A DNA stretch of 14,013 bases from Desulfuromonadaceae bacterium. GTDB taxonomy: Bacteria; Desulfobacterota; Desulfuromonadia; Desulfuromonadales; SZUA-401. Location: positions 1 through 14,013 of the forward strand of contig QKBP01000116.1 of NCBI GenBank assembly GCA_003246035.1, given 5' to 3'. Shown one piece after another: positions 1-6,861 of the stretch. The position numbers were made by a program, and so were the translations under genes. The notes beneath the pieces were generated by a model. It worked only from the letters and a program-made list of their open reading frames with translations. It ran no database searches and was not told the DNA's origin. Numbering within the stretch: position 1 is the first letter of the stretch; each line of letters starts with the position of its first letter.

Positions 1-10
1 CCGATTGCAT
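1..10 (-). CDS. Possible start of the next gene in the conduit operon (partial)
   Basis: Reading the minus strand past the barrel stop codon, an AGGTGA ribosome-binding sequence is followed after seven bases by ATG at 10-8 and then CAA TCG before the window ends. The spacing is right for a start, and porin-cytochrome operons usually continue with an outer-surface cytochrome or lipoprotein. Only three codons are visible, so the product cannot be named and the start could be a chance match. Confidence 0.35.
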
Positions 11-13
11 GGA

Positions 14-42
14 TAAATCACCTGTCAGGAGGCAGTGATTTA
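14..42. repeat. 8-bp inverted repeat over the barrel stop codon
   Basis: TAAATCAC at 14-21 is exactly complementary to GTGATTTA at 35-42, with a 13-base loop. In the minus-strand mRNA the stem starts at the UAA stop codon of the barrel gene and ends just before the possible next start codon. There is no U-tract after it, so it is not a classical terminator. It may protect the mRNA end or tune translation of the next gene; that role is inferred. Confidence 0.5.
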
Positions 43-2550
43 GAACTTGTAGCCTACGCCGAGATTGCCGCGCCAGGCTTCGCCGTCCTGGTCGCCGTAG
101 ACGTAGGGGTCCTTGTCCTCGAACTTCTGCCAGCCCGCCTGGGCCGCCACGAAGAAGGCCGGGGTGAACTGGTAGGTCCCGCCGAGGTTGATGTCGGTCT
201 GCACGTAATGCAGATCGGAGTAGGTGGTGATGATATTCACCGCCGAGACGTCATAGAGGTTCGTCACCACTGGATCGTTGATCTCTCCGGGGGTAACAAT
301 CGAGAGCCCCTGCCAGTCAGCCTGAGCATCTGAATAATTGAGGCTCGCATTCAGCTCCAGCTTTTCCGTAGCCTGATAATCTGCACTCAGCGAAAGGGTA
401 TTCACATCGGTATTGTACTCGGTCATGTCGCAAGCCGTCCCAAACTGGGACGATACAATCACGCCCGCTCAGCCATCGTACCAGCCCTGGCAGAATTTCG
501 ATTCTGCGCGCTGGCCAAGATAATTGTAAAGCAGGGTCAGGTTTAGTTTGTGCGTCGGAGCATACCAGAAAGAGAGAGACGGGCTGAACGTCTGCTCCTC
601 CCAGGTCGACTTCTCCAGCTCGTTCTCTTCGAAGCGGCCACGTACGGCAAGAGTCGAGGAAAACTGCACAGACGGGGACCAGGTCGCCGAGAACTTGGCT
701 TCGTGCACGCTCTCAGGAAGATTAGTCATGTCGGCCTGCCGCAGGTCATAATAATCGGTACCGTAGGTCGGTCCGTTACCGATCAGGTAACCCGGTTGCC
801 ACACCGCATCAATGGTGCCTGCGCCATTCGGCTCCTGATCCTTGTCGAAATAGGTCAGACCCGTGTAAGGATCGACATATAGCGACGCATCGGGATTGTG
901 CAGAGGATCGTCAATCTTCTGAAAGGTATATGCCAGTCGTGCCGAAATATCCTTGCCGAAGCGTGTCTTAAGACTGGCGTCCACGGTATGGGTATCCGTC
1001 GAACCAAGCTCTTCCTCTTCACGGTCAAGGCTCTCAAAATCGTAGCCCAGACGAAGAGTCGTCTTGCGCGCAAGGCGATAAATGATATCCATCCCCACCG
1101 TCGTGGTTTCACCATCAGCGGCTGCGTGTCTCATCTTGTCGGTATAAAAGCTTGGATCGGGCACACCGCCCAGCGAAGCTGTACTCGTGGTGTTCATCGG
1201 CGTCAGCGTATAGCTGAAGGGATCACTTTCGATCTCTTCGACTTTCGCATGCAGCTTCAGGGTCAGTCCCTTCATAAGCTTGGCGCTCGCCTTGAGACCA
1301 TAAGCGTCATACGTCGTAGTCAGCTTGCTCTGGTTCAGGGCAATGCCAGCACTGTCATACTTGTTGCTCTCCACGTCAGCCTTCACGTAACTACCCACCA
1401 CACTGGCATCCCCAGGTAGATCAACGCGCGCCTTGACAACATGGCTCTGTTTTTCCGACTCGGGGGTACTGTCATAGGGGATAGCCCCGACTTCGTAGTC
1501 GTAAAGCAGGCGATTGTCAAAGGTCGAGTTCCCCGGGGTGTACTGGGTATTAGGGTTCGGAGAAAGAGCAGGATCATAAATCCGGGTCGGATCGTCGGCC
1601 TTGTTTTCGAACTGACGATCGATGAATTCGTAGTCAACCGTCAGCAAGCCGAATTTACCCGTCGCTCCAAGTTTCAGGTCCTCGGTCTCTTCGTCGACCG
1701 TGCGGGCCTGACCGGTAATGTGACAGGAGGTACACTTGCTCATGCCGATCGACTGCTCGATCCCCTCACGGGTCTCGAGACGATGCCCGGCATGAATGGT
1801 CACGTTCGGCAGAATCTTGAGGTCGGCTTCGTTCTCGAACTCCTTCCGAACCACGAAAAAGTCCTGGCTGGGGGTGAAATCCTCCCCCAGAAGGCTAGCG
1901 CGGCCAATCTGCTGCCAGGCAATCGCTTCCGGAGCATTGTTGATCATGCTCGTGTTGTAATAGGGGAGCGATGGGTTGAAGGCGTATAACTGTCCGCTCG
2001 CTCCCAGACCGATATACCCGGTGACATTGTTGGCATCGAGCCAATCGAAGTTCGGCACAGCCCAAAATGATCCAATATTAACCGAGCCGCCGCCTGCATC
2101 TAAACCAGTTGCAGTTGTGCGTGCATAGCCCAATCCGTTCAATGTTGACGCGGCAGTGGCCCCAGAGGGAACACCTGCGTTCAAATAGTCAAGGCGATCA
2201 TGATCGAGCTTGTGAGTAAACTCGCCGTAACTCGACTTGATCATCACCCGACGTGCAACATCGGCCTCGAGTTCATAGCTCTGGCTATCGCTGTCGTAAA
2301 ATTCCCCCTCCAATCCGAGAGAGAGTTTTTCACTCTCCGCCTCGAGGTTCACCTTGCCGTAGGCCGAGGTATCATCGTCGGGGAGAGTGGTCGAATATTC
2401 GTTCACTCGTGACGCGTCGTCCGAGATGTCCACCGTCGCGACCCCCGCTTCAAAGCTGCCATGAACCGCACCTTCGGCGGCCCATACAGCTGCGGGGCTC
2501 AGGAGGGTGGCCATCGTCATGACAAGCAGCCACTTTACGTATCTTTGCAT
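40..2550 (-). CDS. MtrB/PioB-type outer-membrane beta-barrel, probable selenoprotein (TGA read as Sec)
   Basis: This is the barrel of a porin-cytochrome conduit, expected to hold the neighbouring decaheme cytochrome in the outer membrane. The start is the ATG at 2550, because AAGGAGG lies seven bases upstream of it; the ATG at 2556 is too close. Residues 1-24 form a signal peptide ending in AVWA. The body is Tyr/Asp/Thr-rich amphipathic strands with short turns and long loops. A CTSCH motif is at residues 273-277. In-frame TGA (469-471) falls at residue 694; the frame then continues without a shift for 142 codons and ends in GVGYKF, the C-terminal Phe that BAM recognises. The only cysteines are C273, C276, C687 and C707, so Sec694 sits between two of them. 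The 836-residue length suits the family, whereas stopping at TGA would lose about eight strands. The piece after TGA has no signal peptide or clear ribosome-binding site of its own. A recent nonsense mutation is the alternative. Confidence 0.8.
430..468 (-). promoter_or_regulatory. Candidate bacterial SECIS element just 3' of the in-frame UGA
   Basis: In the mRNA, 22 bases separate the UGA from an apical loop AGUUU (446-442). The loop is closed by a perfect six-pair stem, CGUCCC (452-447) with GGGACG (441-436). A lower stem is possible between GCGGGC (468-463) directly after the UGA and GCUUGC (435-430), with two G-U pairs, leaving a ten-base 5' bulge. Known bacterial SECIS elements have a short upper stem, a small loop with a G in its first two positions, and a UGA-to-loop distance in the high teens to thirties. 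All three conditions hold here. The folding was done by eye. Confidence 0.65.
469..471 (-). other. In-frame UGA, probable selenocysteine codon
   Basis: The plus strand reads TCA here, giving TGA on the coding strand, in frame with the coding sequence on both sides. The context is FCQGWYDG, then the UGA codon, then AGVIVSSQF. Cysteines lie at -7 and +13. A one-base change from TGC or TGT would give the same codon, so Cys at this position in homologues would support Sec. Confidence 0.65.
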
Positions 2551-2574
2551 TGTCATTCCTCCTTGATTTATGCC

Positions 2575-3744
2575 TTAGCGGGTAAGACCCGCGCCGCCGT
2601 CCGGGAAGCCCTGACCATCACCACTACCTGCACTGATCGATGTCGAAGACTCGGGGACAACCGACGGGGAGGTCTGTGACGGCAGGTCGCTGCCGTGAAC
2701 CACACTGTGGCAGACGGTACACTTTGTTCCGAAGGCCATCTGCCAGCTATGCTCTCCGAGTTCGTTGGTGATCTGAACCGAAGCACCTGGGGCCGGCGAA
2801 CCTGCCGTACTCCCTCCCGAGGGGGGGACAGGCACAACCCCAGGAGCAGCTGAGACAGCACCCGTTCCGGCAGTGGGTGTTCCCGCCACCGTTCCGTCAG
2901 GGTTATAGGCACTGAAGGCGACATTCGTAGCCGGTACGCTTGCGCCAATGCGCGTCACGTGGAAGTGGCTTTCGTGGCACTGCAGGCACAGGAACGGCTC
3001 ATTCTGCTGCAGCAGGTTATTAGCCACTGTGCCGTGAGGATCGTGGCAGATATTGCAATCTTCTTCGACCGGGGCATGCTCGAACACGAACGGCCCCTGG
3101 TAGCGGGCATGACACTCAAGGCACAGGTCGCGGGCCAACTCGTCCGTCTGCAACTCGCCGTGGGGGTTGTGGCAGTCGGAGCACTGCATCTTCCCTTCCT
3201 TGATCGGATGGTGGGAGGGGAAGCTGGCCTTGGCCATCTGCTCCTGGTGGCAGCCGTAGCAGAGCTCGGGATCCTCGGCCTTGAGGTTGGGGCCGACGCC
3301 GTCACCGTGGATGGTGTGGCAGTCGCTGCAGGCCAGGTCGGCCAGCGCGTGCTCGCTGTGGGTCCAGTCCATCACGCTGCCGGCGGTGTGGCAGGCGGCG
3401 CAGATCGCGGCCGACTGGTCGGCCGTGAGCTTGGCGGGCTGGTTGATTCTGGCGGTGTCGCCATCGCCGTCGACGTGCAGGGAACCTGCCCCGTGACACG
3501 ACTCGCACCCCTTCTGTGCGCCCATCAGCTCGAAATCGGCCAAACGCCCGTGGACGTTTTTCTCGAGCCCGGCCGCCTTGTCCTCGTGGCAGCCGGCGCA
3601 GGTCTCCATCCCCACGTAGTTGGCTCCCTCGATGACCGGCAAGGTCAGCAGCTTTTCGCGAATGGTCCCCGTGGCGCAGGCGCCGAGGAGAACCAGCAGC
3701 GGAAGCGTCCTGACCAGCCATTTGCCAGTGTTCTTGCTTCGCAT
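2575..3744 (-). CDS. Decaheme c-type cytochrome lipoprotein, DmsE/MtrA-like
   Basis: Likely the electron-carrying partner of the barrel: it would take electrons in the periplasm and pass them through the outer-membrane pore. The ATG at 3744 is chosen because AAAGGAGAGG stands just upstream; the in-frame ATG at 3786 has no such site. A lipoprotein signal ends in LLGAC with Cys23 as lipidation site and Ala next, which suggests the outer membrane. Ten CXXCH motifs begin near residues 49, 80, 115, 139, 162, 188, 208, 230, 253 and 342. The last reads CTVCHSVVHGS, similar to the end of DmsE-family cytochromes. Between hemes nine and ten lies a segment of about 85 residues, largely Gly/Pro/Ala/Ser/Thr-rich, and a Ser/Gly-rich tail follows heme ten. 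MtrA itself is soluble and lacks such a linker. The barrel gene's start codon follows after 24 bases, so the two are surely co-transcribed. Confidence 0.93.
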   Translation of the reverse strand: MRSKNTGKWLVRTLPLLVLLGACATGTIREKLLTLPVIEGANYVGMETCAGCHEDKAAGLEKNVHGRLADFELMGAQKGCESCHGAGSLHVDGDGDTARINQPAKLTADQSAAICAACHTAGSVMDWTHSEHALADLACSDCHTIHGDGVGPNLKAEDPELCYGCHQEQMAKASFPSHHPIKEGKMQCSDCHNPHGELQTDELARDLCLECHARYQGPFVFEHAPVEEDCNICHDPHGTVANNLLQQNEPFLCLQCHESHFHVTRIGASVPATNVAFSAYNPDGTVAGTPTAGTGAVSAAPGVVPVPPSGGSTAGSPAPGASVQITNELGEHSWQMAFGTKCTVCHSVVHGSDLPSQTSPSVVPESSTSISAGSGDGQGFPDGGAGLTR

Positions 3745-3959
3745 GTCCTCTCCTTTCCTTCTCTCAATGCTCTTTTCCTTAGTCATTCTGGTCAGTTACA
3801 AAACATCTCCGTACTTGACGAATGATCTAGGAAAATAAGGGCTCCCTAATCCTAATCGGTCTATACATTAGCGATACTGAATGATAGGATAAAGCGAATG
3901 TTTCTGGTGCCCGCATAAGAGATGCTAATAATTTTCTATTAATATATAGGAATTGTTGA
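3745..3959. promoter_or_regulatory. Divergent AT-rich control region with CTAAT/ATTAG half-sites
   Basis: This 215-base gap separates the conduit operon (minus) from the LysR gene (plus) and is far richer in A and T than either gene. CCTAAT occurs twice in tandem (3845-3850 and 3851-3856). CTAAT at 3852-3856 faces ATTAG at 3867-3871 across ten bases. TAATA at 3926-3930 faces TATTA at 3937-3941 across six. LysR proteins often bind dyads of the T-N11-A type in such divergent regions, so these are candidate operators. I could not settle on clear -10 and -35 boxes for either direction. Confidence 0.5.
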
Positions 3960-4916
3960 ATGGAAACGCGCTACCTGCAGACCCTGCTCAAGGCCGCCGA
4001 GGCCGGGAGTTTCTCCAAGGCCTCCCAGGAGTTGCACATCACCCAGTCAGCGGCTTCGCAGCGCGTCAAGTTCCTCGAAGACCTGTTCGGACACCAGCTG
4101 ATCGATCGCAGCGGCCAGCGGCTCAAGCTCACCGAGGCTGGCGAGATCGTGGCGCGTCACGCCCGCGAGATTCTCGAAGCTGAGCGACGCCTGCGTAGCG
4201 ACATCGAGGTCCTCAGCGGCGAAAAACACATCGCCGTAGGCACCACCCCGACCTTCGGCACCGCCTTCCTCCCCCAGGCCCTGAACCGCTTCATCCTGCA
4301 GAACACCGACCTGGCCAACATCCGCTTCAGTTTCGGCACGCCGGAGCAGGCGCTCAAAGGCCTCGAAAACAACGACTACGACCTCGCGGTCCTCGAGCAC
4401 TGCGACAAAATCGACCTCAAGGGGAAATCGGCGTTCCGTCTCCCCGAGGACGAGCTGGTCTTCATCAGTTCTCCCGACCTCGGCATCCCGGCCGGAGAGA
4501 TCGACCTCTCCCAGCTGCTCCCGTTCAGGATCTTCGTACGCAAGGAAGGGTGCAGTTCACGCCAGCTGCTGCGCGGCAACCTGACCGACGCGAGCTACAA
4601 CCTGGACGACTTTGCCGGGGTCGTCACCTCGGACGATTTGCGCCTGACCATCCAGACCGTGATGGCCGGCAGCGGCGTCTCCTTCATGTCGCGCAGCCTC
4701 GTGGAGGAACAGCTCACCGCAGGGACATTGCGTGCCCACCGCGTCAAGGGGATGACCCACAGGCGCAGCCGCACGATGGTCGTCAACGTCCACCGCGAGG
4801 AGGACGACATCCTCTCCCAGCTGATCGAATGCATCTGCCGGGTCTATCCCCCCGAGCGTCTGGCGGACATCGGCTACGACCCGGACGCCGGTTACGAGTC
4901 CCTGCGCTACACCTGA
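3960..4916 (+). CDS. LysR-family transcriptional regulator
   Basis: A 318-residue protein of normal LysR length. Residues 1-60 hold the winged helix-turn-helix, with the family pattern AGSFSKASQELHITQSAAS and then a hydrophobic recognition-to-wing segment ending FGHQLIDRSGQRLKLTEAG. Residues from about 90 to 300 form the ligand-binding domain, beginning IAVGTTPTFG. The ligand cannot be read from the sequence. The ATG has an AGGA about eight bases upstream. Because it is transcribed away from the cytochrome-barrel operon over a shared control region, it probably governs that operon in response to a metabolite or redox signal, and probably represses itself. The specific target is inferred from position only. 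Confidence 0.93.
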   Translation: METRYLQTLLKAAEAGSFSKASQELHITQSAASQRVKFLEDLFGHQLIDRSGQRLKLTEAGEIVARHAREILEAERRLRSDIEVLSGEKHIAVGTTPTFGTAFLPQALNRFILQNTDLANIRFSFGTPEQALKGLENNDYDLAVLEHCDKIDLKGKSAFRLPEDELVFISSPDLGIPAGEIDLSQLLPFRIFVRKEGCSSRQLLRGNLTDASYNLDDFAGVVTSDDLRLTIQTVMAGSGVSFMSRSLVEEQLTAGTLRAHRVKGMTHRRSRTMVVNVHREEDDILSQLIECICRVYPPERLADIGYDPDAGYESLRYT

Positions 4917-4923
4917 ACGAAAA

Positions 4924-4947
4924 AAGCCTCCCGAGCGGGAGGCTTTC
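4924..4947. terminator. Hairpin terminator between convergent genes
   Basis: AAAGCCTCCC (4924-4933) pairs perfectly with GGGAGGCTTT (4938-4947) around the loop GAGC. Six A bases at 4921-4926 become a U-run in minus-strand transcripts, so it is a strong terminator for the J-domain gene. In the LysR direction the U-run is only three bases, so it is weaker there. Confidence 0.85.
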
Positions 4948-4976
4948 TGGTGACGAGACACGCGAAGGTGAGGAGA

Positions 4977-5273
4977 TCAGTCGTTGCTTCCTCCCCAGAC
5001 GGGGTCGCTGGCAAACTGGCTGCGCAGACGCTCCTCGGGATTCTGCTCAAAAAACTCCCCCTGTGAAAAATCGAAGCGGTAGGCCTCGCAGTAGCGGCGC
5101 AGAACCGCATAGGCGCTGTTGATCGCGCGGATCGTCTCGTCGTCACCGCCGGCACGATGGTCCGGATGGTGAGCACGCACCAGCTCGCGGTGCCGCTGCT
5201 TGATCTGCTTCAGCGAGGCACGCTCCCCCAGCCCGAAAACCTCGCAGGCCTTGCGCAGTTCCTTGTACGTCAT
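4977..5273 (-). CDS. Small J-domain (DnaJ-like) protein
   Basis: The 98-residue protein is nearly all J domain: helix I from YKELRKACEVFGL, a basic helix II (IKQRHRELVRAHH), the HPD motif at residues 36-38, and helix III (ETIRAINSAYAVLRRY). The HPD loop is what stimulates the ATPase of DnaK-type Hsp70 proteins, so it is probably a co-chaperone for a specific client. It lacks the Gly/Phe and zinc-finger regions of full DnaJ. A Phe/Glu-rich C-terminal tail of about 30 residues could bind the client. The ATG at 5273 is favoured because a purine-rich GAGAAAGGGGG precedes it and the protein begins directly with the J domain; an open frame continues upstream but shows no domain. Confidence 0.88.
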   Translation of the reverse strand: MTYKELRKACEVFGLGERASLKQIKQRHRELVRAHHPDHRAGGDDETIRAINSAYAVLRRYCEAYRFDFSQGEFFEQNPEERLRSQFASDPVWGGSND

Positions 5274-5364
5274 GGGTCGGCCCCCTTTCTCCGCTTGAGT
5301 CTGCCACACCTTGCCGGCAAAGCAAACCGACCGGAGGCTCATACCATATTTGATAATTATTCCC

Positions 5365-5392
5365 TTGACTCTCTTTCGCAAAGTGCTACATT
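5365..5392 (+). promoter_or_regulatory. Sigma-70-type promoter of the 53-residue gene
   Basis: TTGACT (5365-5370) and TACATT (5387-5392) are 16 bases apart, followed by about 35 bases to the start codon at 5428. Both boxes are close to consensus and the surrounding DNA is AT-rich. No transcription data are available. Confidence 0.6.
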
Positions 5393-5427
5393 TCGCATTG
5401 TGACCCGCAACAGAAAAGGTGCTGCCC

Positions 5428-5589
5428 ATGGAAGATCTCTGGAAAGTCCGATCCCTCGACTGGCGACTCCCCGACATGGCCGACAAGGCGGAATACCAAC
5501 GCCTGATCAAGCGCTTCCACGACGAGGAAGTCGTCACCCACATGCGCGATCTGCTCTACTCCGACAAGGAAGACCCCCCGCCCAAATAA
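5428..5589 (+). CDS. Small unknown protein (53 residues)
   Basis: ATG at 5428 with AAAAGGTG eight bases upstream, and a TAA stop at 5587-5589. The product begins MEDLWKVRSLDWRL and ends KEDPPPK. It is highly charged, has no signal peptide, membrane segment or cysteine, and its middle (KAEYQRLIKRFHDEEVVTHMRDLL) would form an amphipathic helix. A good promoter and ribosome-binding site, and GC-rich third codon positions as in neighbouring genes, support it as real. I do not recognise the family. It lies between the J-domain gene (divergent) and ilvE (same strand), but ilvE seems to have its own promoter, so a functional link is doubtful. Confidence 0.7.
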   Translation: MEDLWKVRSLDWRLPDMADKAEYQRLIKRFHDEEVVTHMRDLLYSDKEDPPPK

Positions 5590-5616
5590 CCGCCCAAACT
5601 CTCCGACGCTACCCCC

Positions 5617-5645
5617 TTGCCGCGCTCCACCGGTTGTGCTATTAA
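5617..5645 (+). promoter_or_regulatory. Sigma-70-type promoter of ilvE
   Basis: TTGCCG (5617-5622) and TATTAA (5640-5645) with the ideal 17-base gap, placed about 55 bases before the ilvE start. The -10 box lies just upstream of the small dyad in the leader. Confidence 0.55.
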
Positions 5646-5656
5646 CCTGAGTTTCA

Positions 5657-5671
5657 GGAAGTCAAACTTCC
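5657..5671 (+). repeat. Short perfect dyad in the ilvE leader
   Basis: GGAAGT (5657-5662) and ACTTCC (5666-5671) form a perfect six-base inverted repeat around CAA. It lies just after the expected transcription start, where an operator or a 5' stabilising hairpin would sit. No leader peptide rich in branched-chain residues is seen, so classical attenuation is not supported. Confidence 0.4.
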
Positions 5672-5700
5672 GCGATCCCGGCGTAACGAGGCGAGGCACC

Positions 5701-6765
5701 ATGGAGATCACGATCTTACCCCTGACGGACCCCAAAGCTCCGATCAGCGACGAGACGAAACTGCAGTTCGGCAGACAGTTCACCGACCGCATGTTCGTCA
5801 TGGAATACACCACCGGCACGGGGTGGCACGACGCCCGCATCCAGCCTTACGCCCCCTTCACCCTCGACCCGGCGGCGATGGTATTCCACTACTCCCAGGA
5901 GATCTTCGAGGGGCTCAAGGCCTTTCGGCGTCCCGATGGCAGTGTCGCCCTGTTCCGCCCGGCCGACAACGTGGCGCGCTTCAACCGCAGCGCGCGACGC
6001 ATGTGCATGCCGGAGGTCGACGAGGCCTTCTTCCTCGACGCTCTGCGCCAGCTGATCCGGCTCGAGTCGGCCTGGGTCCCCAAGAGCGAGGGGACCAGCC
6101 TGTACATCCGCCCGACCATGATCGCCACCGAGCCGATGCTCGGGGTGCGCCCGGCCGATCAGTACCTGTGCTACATCATCCTCTCCCCGGTCGGCGCCTA
6201 CTACAAGGGGGGGATCGCCCCGGTCAAGATCTGGATCTCCGACTTCTACGTCCGTGCGGCCGAAGGCGGCACCGGAGAGGCCAAGACCGGCGGCAACTAT
6301 GCCGCCAGCCTCTCCGCTTCACGCGAAGCCGCGGCGCAGGGGTACGACCAGGTGTTGTGGCTCGACGCCAAGGAGAAGCGCTACATCGAGGAAGTCGGGA
6401 GCATGAACATGATGTTCGTGGTCGACGGCAGGATCGTCACCTCGCCGCTCAAGGGGACGGTGCTCGATGGCATCACCCGCCGCTCGGTTCTGACCCTCGC
6501 ACGGGAGATGGGCCTCGACGTCGAGGAACGGGCCCTGACGGTCGACGAGGTGCTCGACGGCGTCGAGAGCGGCCGCATCTCGGAGGCCTTCGGCACCGGC
6601 ACCGCGGTGGTCATTTCGCCGGTGGCCCAGTTCACCTACAAGGGGAGAACTGTGATGCTCAACGGCGGACAGACCGGGAAAATCACCCAGCAGCTCTACG
6701 ACGCCCTGACCGGCATCCAGTACGGCAGGCGCGATGACCCGCACGGCTGGGTCGAGACCCTCTAG
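5701..6765 (+). CDS. ilvE: Branched-chain amino acid aminotransferase
   Basis: A PLP enzyme of fold type IV that transfers the amino group between glutamate and the keto acids of leucine, isoleucine and valine, in the cytosol. The 354-residue product resembles the longer, mitochondrial-type BCAT subgroup. Motifs in order: YSQEIFEGLKAFRRPDG near residue 64, RPTM near 137, GGTGEAKTGGNYAAS with the PLP-binding lysine at residue 195, then EEVGSMNMMFV and the phosphate-binding FGTGTAVVISP. The start is the ATG at 5701, preceded by GCGAGG; the frame is open upstream to 5617 but that part overlaps the promoter. It is monocistronic, ending at a strong terminator. Confidence 0.96.
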   Translation: MEITILPLTDPKAPISDETKLQFGRQFTDRMFVMEYTTGTGWHDARIQPYAPFTLDPAAMVFHYSQEIFEGLKAFRRPDGSVALFRPADNVARFNRSARRMCMPEVDEAFFLDALRQLIRLESAWVPKSEGTSLYIRPTMIATEPMLGVRPADQYLCYIILSPVGAYYKGGIAPVKIWISDFYVRAAEGGTGEAKTGGNYAASLSASREAAAQGYDQVLWLDAKEKRYIEEVGSMNMMFVVDGRIVTSPLKGTVLDGITRRSVLTLAREMGLDVEERALTVDEVLDGVESGRISEAFGTGTAVVISPVAQFTYKGRTVMLNGGQTGKITQQLYDALTGIQYGRRDDPHGWVETL

Positions 6766-6783
6766 CCCCAGGATAGTCCCAGC

Positions 6784-6817
6784 AAAAAGCCCCCGCGATA
6801 TCTCGCGGGGGCTTTTT
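6784..6817. terminator. Strong bidirectional terminator after ilvE
   Basis: A perfect 15-pair stem, AAAAAGCCCCCGCGA (6784-6798) with its complement at 6803-6817 around TATC, is followed by T at 6818 and carries an A-run on the other side. It ends ilvE on the plus strand, and rsgA, which comes from the right on the minus strand and stops at 6862. Confidence 0.95.
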
Positions 6818-6861
6818 TGTGCCATTCTTCTCCGGCCTGTCACCAGGCACCTCGTTGCACG

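Noticed and set aside
40..462. A separate 140-residue gene starting with GTG at 462
   Set aside because: It is in the same frame as the barrel gene, with only TGA and two codons between; it has no signal peptide and no clear ribosome-binding site, and its content is the last strands of the barrel.
3745..3786. A longer N-terminus for the cytochrome, starting at the ATG at 3786
   Set aside because: No ribosome-binding sequence precedes it, and it would put 14 charged residues before a normal lipoprotein signal; the ATG at 3744 has a strong site.
3905..3925. Sigma-54 promoter (TGGTGC followed by GC)
   Set aside because: The GG and GC elements are not ten bases apart as the -24/-12 promoter requires.
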